Shown piece after piece: positions 15,820 to 24,307 of a stretch of 64,000 bases of DNA (position 1 is the stretch's first letter; every line of letters begins with the position of its first letter). The position numbers and the translations under genes are program-made. The notes below the pieces were generated by a model, which was not told where the DNA came from, made no database searches, and saw only the letters and a list, made by a program, of their open reading frames with translations. Origin of the DNA: Streptomyces fuscichromogenes (GTDB lineage Bacteria; Actinomycetota; Actinomycetes; Streptomycetales; Streptomycetaceae). The stretch is taken from positions 154,421 through 218,420 of the forward strand of contig NZ_BMML01000020.1 in the NCBI RefSeq assembly GCF_014645815.1, read 5' to 3'.

Positions 15820-17055
15820 GTGAAGCACACATCACGGGACATCCGCACCGCGAACCGCTACGAGGTGCTGCGGCACATCATCGCCGAGTCTCCCACCTCC
15901 CGGCAGGAGCTGGCGGCCGTCACCGGACTGAGCCTGGCCACGGTCGCCACCCTCGTCGGGGAGCTGCTGGAGCTGCGGATGATCACGGAGGTCGGCTTCG
16001 AGGACTCCGCGGGCGGCCGCCCCCGGGGCCTCGTCGCGGTCCACGCCTCCGGGGGCGCGCTGATCGGCGTCGACATCGCCGAGACGTACGTCCATGTCGA
16101 GCTGTTCGACCTCGCCCTGAACGTGCTGGCCCGCGCCGAGGAGGACATGCGCCCCGGCGAGAACCGGCCGGAGCAGGTGGTGGGCCAGGTGGCCGCGGCG
16201 GTCGGCGCGGTGGTGGCGCAGGCCGGGATCGAGGGCGCGCGGGTGCTGGGCGTCGGGGTGAGCGTGCCGGGGCAGGTGGACCGGGCCACCGGCATCGCCG
16301 AGTACGCGCCCAACTGGGACTGGCACGACGTGCCGTTGCTGCGCCTGCTCTCCGAACACATCGCCTACCCCCTGTACCTGGACAACCCGCTGCGGGCCTG
16401 CGCGGTGGCCGAACAGTGGTTCGGGGCGGCGCGCGGGCGCGGGGACACCGTGGTGGTGAACCTCGGCACGGGCGTCGGCGCCGGGCTCGCGCTCGGCGGC
16501 GGACTGCACCGGGGGGTCAGCAACAGCGCCGGGGAGTGGGGCCACACGACGCTCGTCCTGGACGGGCGGCTGTGCCACTGCGGCAACCACGGCTGCGTCG
16601 AGACGTACGTCGGCGCCCCCGGCATCATGCTGAACCTGCGGGAGCTGAGCCCGCAGAGCCCGCTGCTGCACCCCGAGGACCAGACGGCCACCGTGGACGC
16701 GCTGGCCCGCGGCCTGGCGGACGGTGACCCCGTCGCGGTCAAGGTCGTCCGGGACACGGCCCGTTACATCGGCGCCGGCATCGCCAACCTGGTCAACCTG
16801 CTCAACCCGGAACTGGTCGTGCTCAGCAGCTGGGTGGCCCGCCGGCTCGGCGAGCCGCTGCTGACGGAGGTGCGGGAGGCCGTACGGCGGCACGCGCTCG
16901 GGCGGCCGTTCGCCGCCACCGAGATCGTCCTCTCCCCCATCCCCACCGACCCGGTCTGCCTGGGCGCGGCCACGTTCGCCCTGGAGGGCGCCCTGCGGTC
17001 GGTGGGCCTGCGCAACACGGGCCGCGCCGGCCGCACCGCGCCCGCCTCCCGGTGA
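15820..17055 (+). CDS. ROK-family transcriptional regulator
   Basis: A 411-residue protein. The N-terminal winged helix (SRQELAAVTGLSLATVATLVGEL) is followed by a sugar-kinase-like ROK domain with LGTGVGAGL and the zinc motif GH...CHCGNHGCVE near residue 250. It is a NagC/XylR-type regulator rather than a kinase. GTG 15820 (KHTSRDIRTANR) is preferred; a TTG at 15811 would add three residues. No strong ribosome-binding site is visible. It probably senses a sugar or polyol. Confidence 0.93.
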   Translation: MKHTSRDIRTANRYEVLRHIIAESPTSRQELAAVTGLSLATVATLVGELLELRMITEVGFEDSAGGRPRGLVAVHASGGALIGVDIAETYVHVELFDLALNVLARAEEDMRPGENRPEQVVGQVAAAVGAVVAQAGIEGARVLGVGVSVPGQVDRATGIAEYAPNWDWHDVPLLRLLSEHIAYPLYLDNPLRACAVAEQWFGAARGRGDTVVVNLGTGVGAGLALGGGLHRGVSNSAGEWGHTTLVLDGRLCHCGNHGCVETYVGAPGIMLNLRELSPQSPLLHPEDQTATVDALARGLADGDPVAVKVVRDTARYIGAGIANLVNLLNPELVVLSSWVARRLGEPLLTEVREAVRRHALGRPFAATEIVLSPIPTDPVCLGAATFALEGALRSVGLRNTGRAGRTAPASR

Positions 17056-17194
17056 TCGAATAGTCCAAATCGCGGCTCGATTAATCCATTGCCGGGCTCC
17101 TCGGCGCTCTGCGAACGTCATGGCGTATCCGCGGCCGGTCGGCCTCTCAAGCCGACCGGCCGTATGTCGTCCATGGAACGAGGGGGTCACCAGC

Positions 17195-18202
17195 GTGACC
17201 GCAAGCATCGAGGTCCGCGGTCTGTCCCGCACCTTCCACACCACTGTCCGACGCCCGGGTTTCACGGGCGTCCTGCGATCCCTGGTCAACCCCGAGCGCG
17301 TGGAGAAGCACGCGGTCTCCGACATCTCCTTCGATGTCGCCCCGGGTGAGCTGCTCGCCCTGCTCGGCCCGAACGGCGCGGGCAAGTCGACCACCATCAA
17401 GATGCTCACCGGCATCCTCACCCCGACCTCCGGCGAGGCCCGGGTCGCGGGCGTGGTGCCGTACCGGGAACGGGAACGCAACGCCCGCAACATCGGCGCG
17501 GTGTTCGGGCAGCGGACCCAGCTGTGGTGGGACCTGCCGGTGCGGGAGTCGTTCTCCATCCTGCGGGACATCTACGAGGTGCCGAAGGCCGAACACGCGG
17601 CACGGCTGCGGGAGTTCGACGAGTTGCTCGAACTCTCCAGCTTCTGGGACACCCGGGTGCGGCACCTCTCGCTGGGCCAGCGGGTCCGCTGCGACCTGGC
17701 GGCCGCCCTGCTGCACGATCCGCCGGTCGTCTTCCTCGACGAGCCGACCATCGGCATGGACGTGGTGGTGAAGGAACAGGTCCGCGAGTTCCTGCGGTAC
17801 CAGGTGGCCGAGCGCGGCCGTACGGTCCTGCTGACCACGCACGACATGACCGAGGTCGAGCGGCTCGCCGAGCGGGTGGTGCTGGTCAACCACGGGCGGC
17901 TGGTGCTCGACGGCACCCTCGACGAGGTCCGCCGGGGCTTCGGCTCGACCTGGCAGGTGCGGGCGACGCTCGCCGACCCGCACACCCCGGTCGGCCCGCT
18001 GCCGGGCATCGCGCTGGTGAGCCATGACGGGCCCCAGGTGGTGTTCGGCCCGGACGGACCGGCCGCGCCCACCGTCCACCAGGCGCTGAAGCTGGTCATC
18101 GAGCGGTACGAGGTGACCGGTGTGGCGGTGGACGAGGCTGATCTGGAGGACGTGATGCGCGCGGCCTACGCCGAGGTCCGGGCGAAGGCCGAGGCGGCGT
18201 GA
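17195..18202 (+). CDS. ABC-2 type exporter ATP-binding protein
   Basis: A 335-residue ATPase: Walker A GPNGAGKST, degenerate signature LSLGQRVRCDL (no LSGGQ), Walker B VVFLDEPTIGMD and LTTHDM. The start is GTG 17195, with AGGGGG upstream. The C-terminal ~100 residues are an accessory domain typical of DrrA-like and DUF990-associated ATPases. It forms an operon with two membrane proteins and overlaps the next start (TGATG). It probably drives export of a small molecule or lipid; the substrate is unknown. Confidence 0.92.
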   Translation: MTASIEVRGLSRTFHTTVRRPGFTGVLRSLVNPERVEKHAVSDISFDVAPGELLALLGPNGAGKSTTIKMLTGILTPTSGEARVAGVVPYRERERNARNIGAVFGQRTQLWWDLPVRESFSILRDIYEVPKAEHAARLREFDELLELSSFWDTRVRHLSLGQRVRCDLAAALLHDPPVVFLDEPTIGMDVVVKEQVREFLRYQVAERGRTVLLTTHDMTEVERLAERVVLVNHGRLVLDGTLDEVRRGFGSTWQVRATLADPHTPVGPLPGIALVSHDGPQVVFGPDGPAAPTVHQALKLVIERYEVTGVAVDEADLEDVMRAAYAEVRAKAEAA

Positions 18203-19008
18203 TGACGACCCTGACCTACGCCTGGCGCGCCGCCCGGGTCACCCCGCTCGGCGAGCTGTACACCCCGCCCCGGATCACCGCCGCGCTGCTGCGGCTGACC
18301 GTGCAGGTGGTGCTGGTCGCGTCCCTGTGGCACGGCCTGTACGCCCAGACCGGTACGACCGCCGGGCTCTCCCGCGACCAGGCGGTCACCTTCGCCGTAC
18401 TGGCGGTCCTGGCGTCCCGGCTGCGGGAGCTGGACCAGTACGCGGGCCGGGACTCGGTCGCGCAGCACATGTACTACGGCACGATCGTCTACTGGTACCT
18501 GCGCCCGCTGTCCCCGCACCGCTACTACGCGCTGCGCGCCCTGGGCGAGCAGCTCTACGGTCTCGCCTGGGCGTTGGGGGGCTACACGGTCTGCCTGGCG
18601 GCGGGGGTCGTGGTGCCGCCCGAGTCGGCGTCCGTGGCGGGGGTGTTCGCGCTCAGCCTCTTCCTCGGCCAGTGGGTCCTGCACTACGTCATGCTGCTCA
18701 TCGACCAGTTGTGCTTCTGGACGCTGCGCAACACGGCCGCGCTGCTGATCCTGATCTTCGCGCAGAACCTGATGTCCGGGGTGTACGCCCCGCTGTGGTA
18801 CTTCCCGCACTGGTTCCTGACCCTCAGCTCCTTCCTGCCGTTCCAGGCCACGCTCAACGTGCCGCTGTCGCTGTACGTGGGCCGTATCCCGCTCTCCGAG
18901 GCGGGCTTCCAACTCGGCGTCCAGGCCGGCTGGCTGGTGGCGCTGCGCTTCCTCACCCGTTTCCTGTGGCGGCGTGCCGCCCGTCGAGTCGTCTCCCAGG
19001 GAGGCTGA
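18202..19008 (+). CDS. ABC-2 family transporter permease (DUF990-like), first subunit
   Basis: A 268-residue protein with about six membrane segments. The pattern YARELDQY-like (RLRELDQYAGRD) and WYLRPLSPHRYYALRALGEQ matches the ABC2_membrane_6 (PF06182) family, which occurs as paired permeases. Its ATG overlaps the ATPase stop by one base. It would pair with the next permease as a heterodimeric channel. Confidence 0.85.
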   Translation: MTTLTYAWRAARVTPLGELYTPPRITAALLRLTVQVVLVASLWHGLYAQTGTTAGLSRDQAVTFAVLAVLASRLRELDQYAGRDSVAQHMYYGTIVYWYLRPLSPHRYYALRALGEQLYGLAWALGGYTVCLAAGVVVPPESASVAGVFALSLFLGQWVLHYVMLLIDQLCFWTLRNTAALLILIFAQNLMSGVYAPLWYFPHWFLTLSSFLPFQATLNVPLSLYVGRIPLSEAGFQLGVQAGWLVALRFLTRFLWRRAARRVVSQGG

Positions 19009-19013
19009 GTCCC

Positions 19014-19814
19014 ATGAACGCCGTACGGATCGTCTGGCGGGTCACACAGCTCAACTTCCGTGCCCAGCTGGAGTACCGCACCGAGTTCCTGATGATGATC
19101 GCGATCGGCGCGATCTGGCAGGTGTCGGTGATCGTGTTCGCCACCGTGCTGCTGACCCGGTTCGCCGGGATGGGCGGCTGGGACAGCTCGGACGTGCTGC
19201 TCATCCCGGCGACCCGGATGCTCGCCCACGGCCTGTTCGTGCTCTTCCTGGGCCGGGTGCACGGCCTGGGCCGGCACATCCAGGAGGGCAAGATCGACGC
19301 CTATCTGCTCCGCCCGATGCCGGTCTACCGCCAGGTCCAGCTGGAGCACTTCCCGACCAACGCCATCGGTGACCTGACGGTGGCGGTGGGCCTGATGGTC
19401 GGCGCGCTCGGCCGCAGCCACCTGGACTGGACGCCGGGCCGGATCGCCTACCTGGTCGCGGCGGTGCTGGGCGGGATGCTCCTGGAAGCCGCCCTGTTCA
19501 CCGTCGTGGCCTCGGCCTCCCTGCGCTTCCCGGCCGCCGACTACTGGGGCCGCTGGCTGGAGGAACTCCTCGGCACCTTCGGCAGCTACCCCCTCAACGT
19601 GCTGCCGAGGGCGGTCGGCGGCTTCCTCACCTACGGCCTCCCGCTCGCGTTCGTCGCCTACTTCCCGGCCGCCGTCCTCACCGGCCACGGCCACTCCACC
19701 GGCGCCCCCTACTGGCTGGCCGCCGCCTCCCCCTTCCTGGGTCTGCTGGCCTACCTGGCCTCCCGATGGCTGTGGCGGTGGGCGCTGGGCCACTACACGG
19801 GGGTGAACGGCTGA
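19014..19814 (+). CDS. ABC-2 family transporter permease (DUF990-like), second subunit
   Basis: A 266-residue integral membrane protein with EYRTEFLMMIAIGAIWQVS and GKIDAYLLRPMPVYRQVQ, the paralogous equivalents of the first subunit's motifs. It starts 5 bp after the upstream stop, with AGGGAGG as ribosome-binding site. Last gene of the exporter operon. Confidence 0.87.
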   Translation: MNAVRIVWRVTQLNFRAQLEYRTEFLMMIAIGAIWQVSVIVFATVLLTRFAGMGGWDSSDVLLIPATRMLAHGLFVLFLGRVHGLGRHIQEGKIDAYLLRPMPVYRQVQLEHFPTNAIGDLTVAVGLMVGALGRSHLDWTPGRIAYLVAAVLGGMLLEAALFTVVASASLRFPAADYWGRWLEELLGTFGSYPLNVLPRAVGGFLTYGLPLAFVAYFPAAVLTGHGHSTGAPYWLAAASPFLGLLAYLASRWLWRWALGHYTGVNG

Positions 19815-20148
19815 CACGACGACTGACAGGACGGCGGTCCCGGCAACGGGCCCGGCAGGGCCCCGGCAACGGCCCCGGCAGGGTCCCGGCCCGACCGTGA
19901 CACCGCACCACCACCCCGCAGCAGCAACCCGCCCGCTGGAGCCGCCTGGCCGCGCGACCGCCTTCGGCCGAGGACGCGGACGAGGCGCGGGCCAGCCGGG
20001 GCAGCGGCGAGCGGGAGGCCGGCCGCGCCGGGCCGGTGGGCCGGGTCCGCCGCTCGGCCCGCCGCTCACCGATGCGGCCGGGCCGAACCGGCGGTGTCGG
20101 CTGAGCGGTGGGGCACCGGCCGCGCTGCGCGGCCGCGGACGGCCGGTG
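19815..20148. other. 334-bp gene-free interval with short tandem repeats
   Basis: From about 19838 to 19890 a ~24-bp unit (CGGCAACGGCCCCGGCAGGG-like) occurs twice plus a partial third. The rest is very GC-rich sequence between converging genes with no supportable gene. It probably contains terminators. Confidence 0.5.
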
Positions 20149-21408
20149 TCAGGTGTGGCGCGCGCCGCGGACCGGGGTGCACAGGCCGGCGACGGCCACG
20201 AGGGTGCAGCAGGCTCCGGCCACGGCGGCCACCCGGGCGGTGCCGTACTGTTCGGCGGCCCAGGTGAGCAGGGCCGCGCCGACCGGGGCCGCCGCGTACT
20301 GGAGGGTCCAGTAGGCGGAGGTGACCCGGCCCAGCAGGGGTTCGGGGGTGATCTCCTGGCGCAGGGACATGGAGCAGGTGCCGGCGATGCCCACGCAGGC
20401 CAGGTAGACCGCGCTCAGGACGGCCACGGCGGGGACCGTGCCGACCCGGCCGAGCCCGGCGAAGGCCAGTCCGCACACCGCGGTGGCGCCGATCCAGGTG
20501 GGTCCGAAACCCAGCCACCGCCGCAGCCGGGCGACCAGCAGCGCCCCGGCGACCGTGCCGACCGCGCCGACGGCCATCACCGTCCCCACCGTGCCGTCGT
20601 CGTGGCCGAGGTCGTGCTTGAGGTGGTAGATGACCAGGTCGGTGATGCCGAGGCTGAGGAAGCTGAAGACGGCGAGGAGGCCGGCGAGCGAGCGCAGGAC
20701 GGGGTGGCGGACCAGGTACGAGAGGCCGGTGCGCAGATCCCGCCACAGTCCCCTGTCCTTGACCGGCACGTCGTCCGCGGCGCGTTCCCGGACCCGTACG
20801 AAGAGGAGACAGCCCGCCGAGACCGCGTAGCTGACCGCGTCCACGGCCACCGCGTCGGCGGGCCCGGCCCAGGCGGCCACCAGACCCGCGCCGAGCGGTC
20901 CCAGCACGCCGGCCATGGCCATGGTGGCGTTCAACCGGCCGTTGGCCTCGGTGAGTCGACCGGTACCGACGAGCCCGCGGACGACGGTGACGTATCCGAC
21001 GCCGAAGAGTATGCCGACGGCCTCGCACAGGGGCAGCACCACGTACAGCAGCCAGAGCTGCGGTCCGGCGAGCCAGACGAGCGGGACCAGCCCGTAGAGG
21101 ACCATGCGGACCAGGTCGCAGGCGATGAGGAGGCTTCGCCGGTCCACCCGGTCCACGACCACGCCGGCGAAGACCGCCGCCACCACCATCGCGGCGCCGC
21201 CGACGCCGGTGAGCAGACCCATCCGGGCCACCGAGCCGGTCGCCTGGAGGACCAGCAGGGGCAGCGCGATCAGGCTGAAGGAGTCACCGAGGAAGGACAG
21301 CGTCTGGGCGAGCCAGAAGAACCCGAAGTCCCGCTGCCTCCACAGCGGTCGGCCCTCCGCCGACCGCTCCCGCGCCGCCCGCGCCACCCGCCGCGCCTCG
21401 TTCGTCAC
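20149..21408 (-). CDS. MFS transporter (MFS_3/EntS-like)
   Basis: A 419-residue polytopic protein with twelve predicted helices. WRQRDFGFFWLAQTLSFLGD is the characteristic first helix of drug/siderophore-export MFS_3 proteins, and DRVDRRSLLIACDLVR is the cytoplasmic loop 2-3 motif. The GTG start at 21408 has AAGGGGGA close upstream. It is divergent from a TetR gene, a layout typical of repressor-controlled efflux. Confidence 0.9.
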   Translation of the reverse strand: MTNEARRVARAARERSAEGRPLWRQRDFGFFWLAQTLSFLGDSFSLIALPLLVLQATGSVARMGLLTGVGGAAMVVAAVFAGVVVDRVDRRSLLIACDLVRMVLYGLVPLVWLAGPQLWLLYVVLPLCEAVGILFGVGYVTVVRGLVGTGRLTEANGRLNATMAMAGVLGPLGAGLVAAWAGPADAVAVDAVSYAVSAGCLLFVRVRERAADDVPVKDRGLWRDLRTGLSYLVRHPVLRSLAGLLAVFSFLSLGITDLVIYHLKHDLGHDDGTVGTVMAVGAVGTVAGALLVARLRRWLGFGPTWIGATAVCGLAFAGLGRVGTVPAVAVLSAVYLACVGIAGTCSMSLRQEITPEPLLGRVTSAYWTLQYAAAPVGAALLTWAAEQYGTARVAAVAGACCTLVAVAGLCTPVRGARHT

Positions 21409-21474
21409 GGCTCCCCCTTCCGTCTCCCGGCGACCCTATGCCGGTACCGGGCCGATCACACGGCGATAAACCGC

Positions 21475-21504
21475 GTGACGACCGAAACCTAGAGCCCCTA
21501 GGAT
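21475..21504 (+). promoter_or_regulatory. Promoter with overlapping palindrome for the TetR operon
   Basis: A -35-like GTGACG (21475-21480) and -10-like TAGGAT (21499-21504) are spaced 18 bp. CCTAG at 21488-21492 and CTAGG at 21498-21502 form an inverted repeat that overlaps the -10. This is a plausible TetR operator controlling its own promoter and possibly the divergent MFS gene. Confidence 0.5.
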
Positions 21505-21535
21505 TCTGGCTACGAACCCAAGGGGAGGGCGTCAC

Positions 21536-22126
21536 ATGGCCCGTGCCGGAATCACCGCCGACCGACTGGTCGCCGCGGCGGCCGAACTGGCCGACGAGGT
21601 CGGCTTCGAGCAGGTCTCGCTGTCCGCGCTGGCGCGCCGGTTCGGCGTGAAGGACGCGAGTCTCCACTCGCATGTCCGCGGCCTCTGGGACCTGCGGCAC
21701 CGGCTCGCGCTCCTGGCGGGCGGCGAGATGATCGACCGGATCGGCGTCGCCGTGGCCGGACGGTCCGGACGGGACGCGCTGGCCGCCTACGCCGACGCCT
21801 ACCGGGCGTACGCCCTCGCCCACCCCGGCCGTTACGCGGCCACCCAGATCCGTGTCGACCCCGCCCTCGTCGACGCCGACGCCCCCGCCATGCGCCGCAC
21901 CGTCGAGATCACCTACGGCATGCTGCGCGGCTACGGCCTGGCCGAACCCGATCTCACCGACGCCGTACGCCTGTTGCGCGCCACCTTCCACGGCTACTGC
22001 GCCCTGGAGGCCTCGGGGGGCTTCAACGCGCCGCGGGACGTCCGCGCCTCCTGGGACCGGGCGATCGACGCCCTGCACATCGCACTCGAGAACTGGCCCC
22101 GCGAGGAGACCGATCACCATGTCTGA
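21536..22126 (+). CDS. TetR-family transcriptional regulator
   Basis: A 196-residue repressor. The N-terminal helix-turn-helix reads FEQVSLSALARRFGVKDASLHSHV and the C-terminal ligand domain has the WHG-type pattern (FHGYCALEASGGF). It is divergent from the MFS exporter and overlaps the hydrolase gene by 8 bp, so the hydrolase is translationally coupled to it. It likely senses a compound that the MFS protein exports or the hydrolase alters. Confidence 0.92.
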   Translation: MARAGITADRLVAAAAELADEVGFEQVSLSALARRFGVKDASLHSHVRGLWDLRHRLALLAGGEMIDRIGVAVAGRSGRDALAAYADAYRAYALAHPGRYAATQIRVDPALVDADAPAMRRTVEITYGMLRGYGLAEPDLTDAVRLLRATFHGYCALEASGGFNAPRDVRASWDRAIDALHIALENWPREETDHHV

Positions 22127-22805
22127 CCTGTACTACGACGTCACCGGCAGCGGCCCCGTGCTGCTCGTGCTGCCGGGCGGAGCCGGGCACCCGATGGGCC
22201 TGGGCCCGCTCACCGAACGCCTCACGGCGCACTTCACGGTCGTCATGTACGACCCGCTGGGCCTCGCGCACGGCCACCTGGAGGACACGTTCGCCGACCA
22301 GCGCGTGCCGGACTGGAGCGAGGGCGCGCACCGGGTACTGGAGGCAGTACTGGCGGAGGGCGAGTCGGCGTACGTGTTCGGCACCAGCGCCGGCGGCATC
22401 GCCGCCCTCGACCTGCTGGCCCGTCACCCCGGTCGCCTCCGGCACGTCATCGCCCACGAACCCCCGTGTGTCACGCTGCTGCCGGACGGGGAGCGGCTGC
22501 GCACCGAGCTGATCGGCCAACTCGACGGCGCACAGCGGGACTCTGCCGAGGTGACCCCCTTCTCGGTCTTCCTCGCCCACGTCCTGCGCCCGTTCACCGC
22601 CTACCGCCCACCGGCCGGCCTGCCCCGCCTCACGGTGGCCGCCGGAGCCGACTCGTGCGGCCAACTCCTGCACCGCACCGCGGAGTTCGTGGCCCGGCAC
22701 ACCGGCGGCGGGTTCGCCGAGTTCCCGGGCGGCCACCTGGGGACCGGCGAGCACCCCGTGGCGTTCGCGGACCGGATCGTGGAAACGCTGCTCGGGGCCG
22801 GTTGA
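22119..22805 (+). CDS. Alpha/beta hydrolase
   Basis: A 228-residue hydrolase. The oxyanion region is LPGGAGHP, nucleophile elbow GTSAGG near residue 89, and the C-terminal GGHLGTGEHP holds the catalytic His. The acid is probably the Asp in AGADSCG. The start ATG lies inside the TetR reading frame. The substrate is unknown; coupling to the TetR gene suggests detoxification of the inducer. Confidence 0.88.
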   Translation: MSDLYYDVTGSGPVLLVLPGGAGHPMGLGPLTERLTAHFTVVMYDPLGLAHGHLEDTFADQRVPDWSEGAHRVLEAVLAEGESAYVFGTSAGGIAALDLLARHPGRLRHVIAHEPPCVTLLPDGERLRTELIGQLDGAQRDSAEVTPFSVFLAHVLRPFTAYRPPAGLPRLTVAAGADSCGQLLHRTAEFVARHTGGGFAEFPGGHLGTGEHPVAFADRIVETLLGAG

Positions 22806-22841
22806 CGGCAACCTTCCGGGACCCGGCGGCGACCACAGGGT

Positions 22842-24224
22842 ATGACTTCTGCACCACACTCCACACGGCACCGCCGGGTCCACGCCTTCCGCAAGCCCGC
22901 CATCGGTGCCCTCGCGGCCGCCGGTCTGCTGGCCGGCGCCTGGTACGCGACCGCCGGCGCGGCCACGACCGCGGGCCTCACGGTCACGTCCACGGCGGTG
23001 AGCCTCAGCGCCAAGTTCCCCTATCTCTCGGCCGGTTACAACAACACCCGGGAGTGGAACCGCACCGCCACCGCCGTGGCCCCCGACGGCACCATCCGCG
23101 TCGCCTGGCCCGCCGCCGACGGGGTGCACGTCACCCCGCTGACCTCGGCCGGCAAGCGGTCCGGCGCCGACACGGTAGTCAAGGGCGCCAAGGAAGTGGG
23201 CGGTCTGGTCGCCCACGACAACGGGTTCGCGCTGCTCACCCGGGTCGCCGACACCAACAAGTGGAAGGAGACCGCGGCCGCGATCGTCCGCTACACGGGC
23301 GGCAAGCGGACCTGGACCACCAAGCTCACCGGCACCGCCTCGCACGACACCTCCCCCACCCTCGACGGACAGCTCACCTGGAACGGCTCCAAGTACGGTG
23401 CCTACTTCGTGGTGCACGGGGCCGGCGGCTTCGCCGACGGGCACTTCGGCGACAAGCTGTCCTACCTCAGTGCCAAGGGCAAGAAGCTGAGCGGCGGCTG
23501 GAGCTGGGGATGCAGCCACAACGAGGGGATCGCCCTGCACGCCGAGACCTCCGGCGCCTTCACCTCCCTCTGCTTCGACGACTGGCGCTCGGGCCTGTTC
23601 GTGTCCACCGGCATCGGCGCCCCGGACGTGGCTCCGGTGGTCCAGCGGGAGCAGTGCTGGGCAGGGTACTGCGGTGGTACCTTCCCCGGCCGCACCGGCG
23701 ACCTGGTGAAGTCGTCCACCGGCAGGTACGCGACCGCGTTCGCCTCCCGGGGCGCGGCCTCCGCCAAGAAGAACCCGGACGACAGCAGCGGCCGCGGCTG
23801 GACGGTCACCCCGAAGACCGCCACCCACCAGGTCGCCATCGCGTTCCTGAAGAACCGCAACTCCGGTCCCGGCAAGGCGATCTACCTCACCAGCGCCAAG
23901 ACCGTGGAGAACGTCGACGTGCACCTCGCGCCCTACGGCAAGGACAAGCTCCTGCTGACCTGGGAGTCCCTGAAGAACGCCAAGTGCTCGGCGGGCACCT
24001 GCACCGGCACCTTCACCGGCACGCACCTGCGAGTGGTCGACTGGAACGGCACCTCCGTCGGCGCCGACAAGGTGGTGAGCGCACGGTTCACCGGTGACAT
24101 CGCGGTCCTCAAGGACGGCTCCCTCACCTGGGCCTACCCGCCCGTGACCCCGACCTACGCCGGCCCGCTCAACGGGGCGTCGCCGACCACGACGACGCTG
24201 CGGATCGCACGCCTCACGCCGTGA
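22842..24224 (+). CDS. Secreted protein of unknown function, probable beta-propeller
   Basis: A 460-residue protein with a Sec-type signal (basic start, hydrophobic AIGALAAAGLLAGAWYATA, cleavage near AGAA). The mature part has recurring beta-rich blocks such as TAVAPDGTIRVAWPAADGVH, TSPTLDGQLTWNG and IAVLKDGSLTWAYPP, which resemble propeller blades. Six or more cysteines (CSHNEG, CFDDW, CWAGYC, CSAGTC) suggest disulfides. I do not recognise a named family. Confidence 0.75.
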   Translation: MTSAPHSTRHRRVHAFRKPAIGALAAAGLLAGAWYATAGAATTAGLTVTSTAVSLSAKFPYLSAGYNNTREWNRTATAVAPDGTIRVAWPAADGVHVTPLTSAGKRSGADTVVKGAKEVGGLVAHDNGFALLTRVADTNKWKETAAAIVRYTGGKRTWTTKLTGTASHDTSPTLDGQLTWNGSKYGAYFVVHGAGGFADGHFGDKLSYLSAKGKKLSGGWSWGCSHNEGIALHAETSGAFTSLCFDDWRSGLFVSTGIGAPDVAPVVQREQCWAGYCGGTFPGRTGDLVKSSTGRYATAFASRGAASAKKNPDDSSGRGWTVTPKTATHQVAIAFLKNRNSGPGKAIYLTSAKTVENVDVHLAPYGKDKLLLTWESLKNAKCSAGTCTGTFTGTHLRVVDWNGTSVGADKVVSARFTGDIAVLKDGSLTWAYPPVTPTYAGPLNGASPTTTTLRIARLTP

Positions 24225-24307
24225 CGGGTGGCGCCGCAGCGCCCGCGGCGGTGGTCGGCTCGGCGGTCCGGGACGCGTCGGCGCATGCCCGGGCCCGGGC
24301 CGCCGGC

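Noticed and set aside
15820..17055. Sugar kinase
   Set aside because: The ROK domain is preceded by a winged helix, so it is a regulator.
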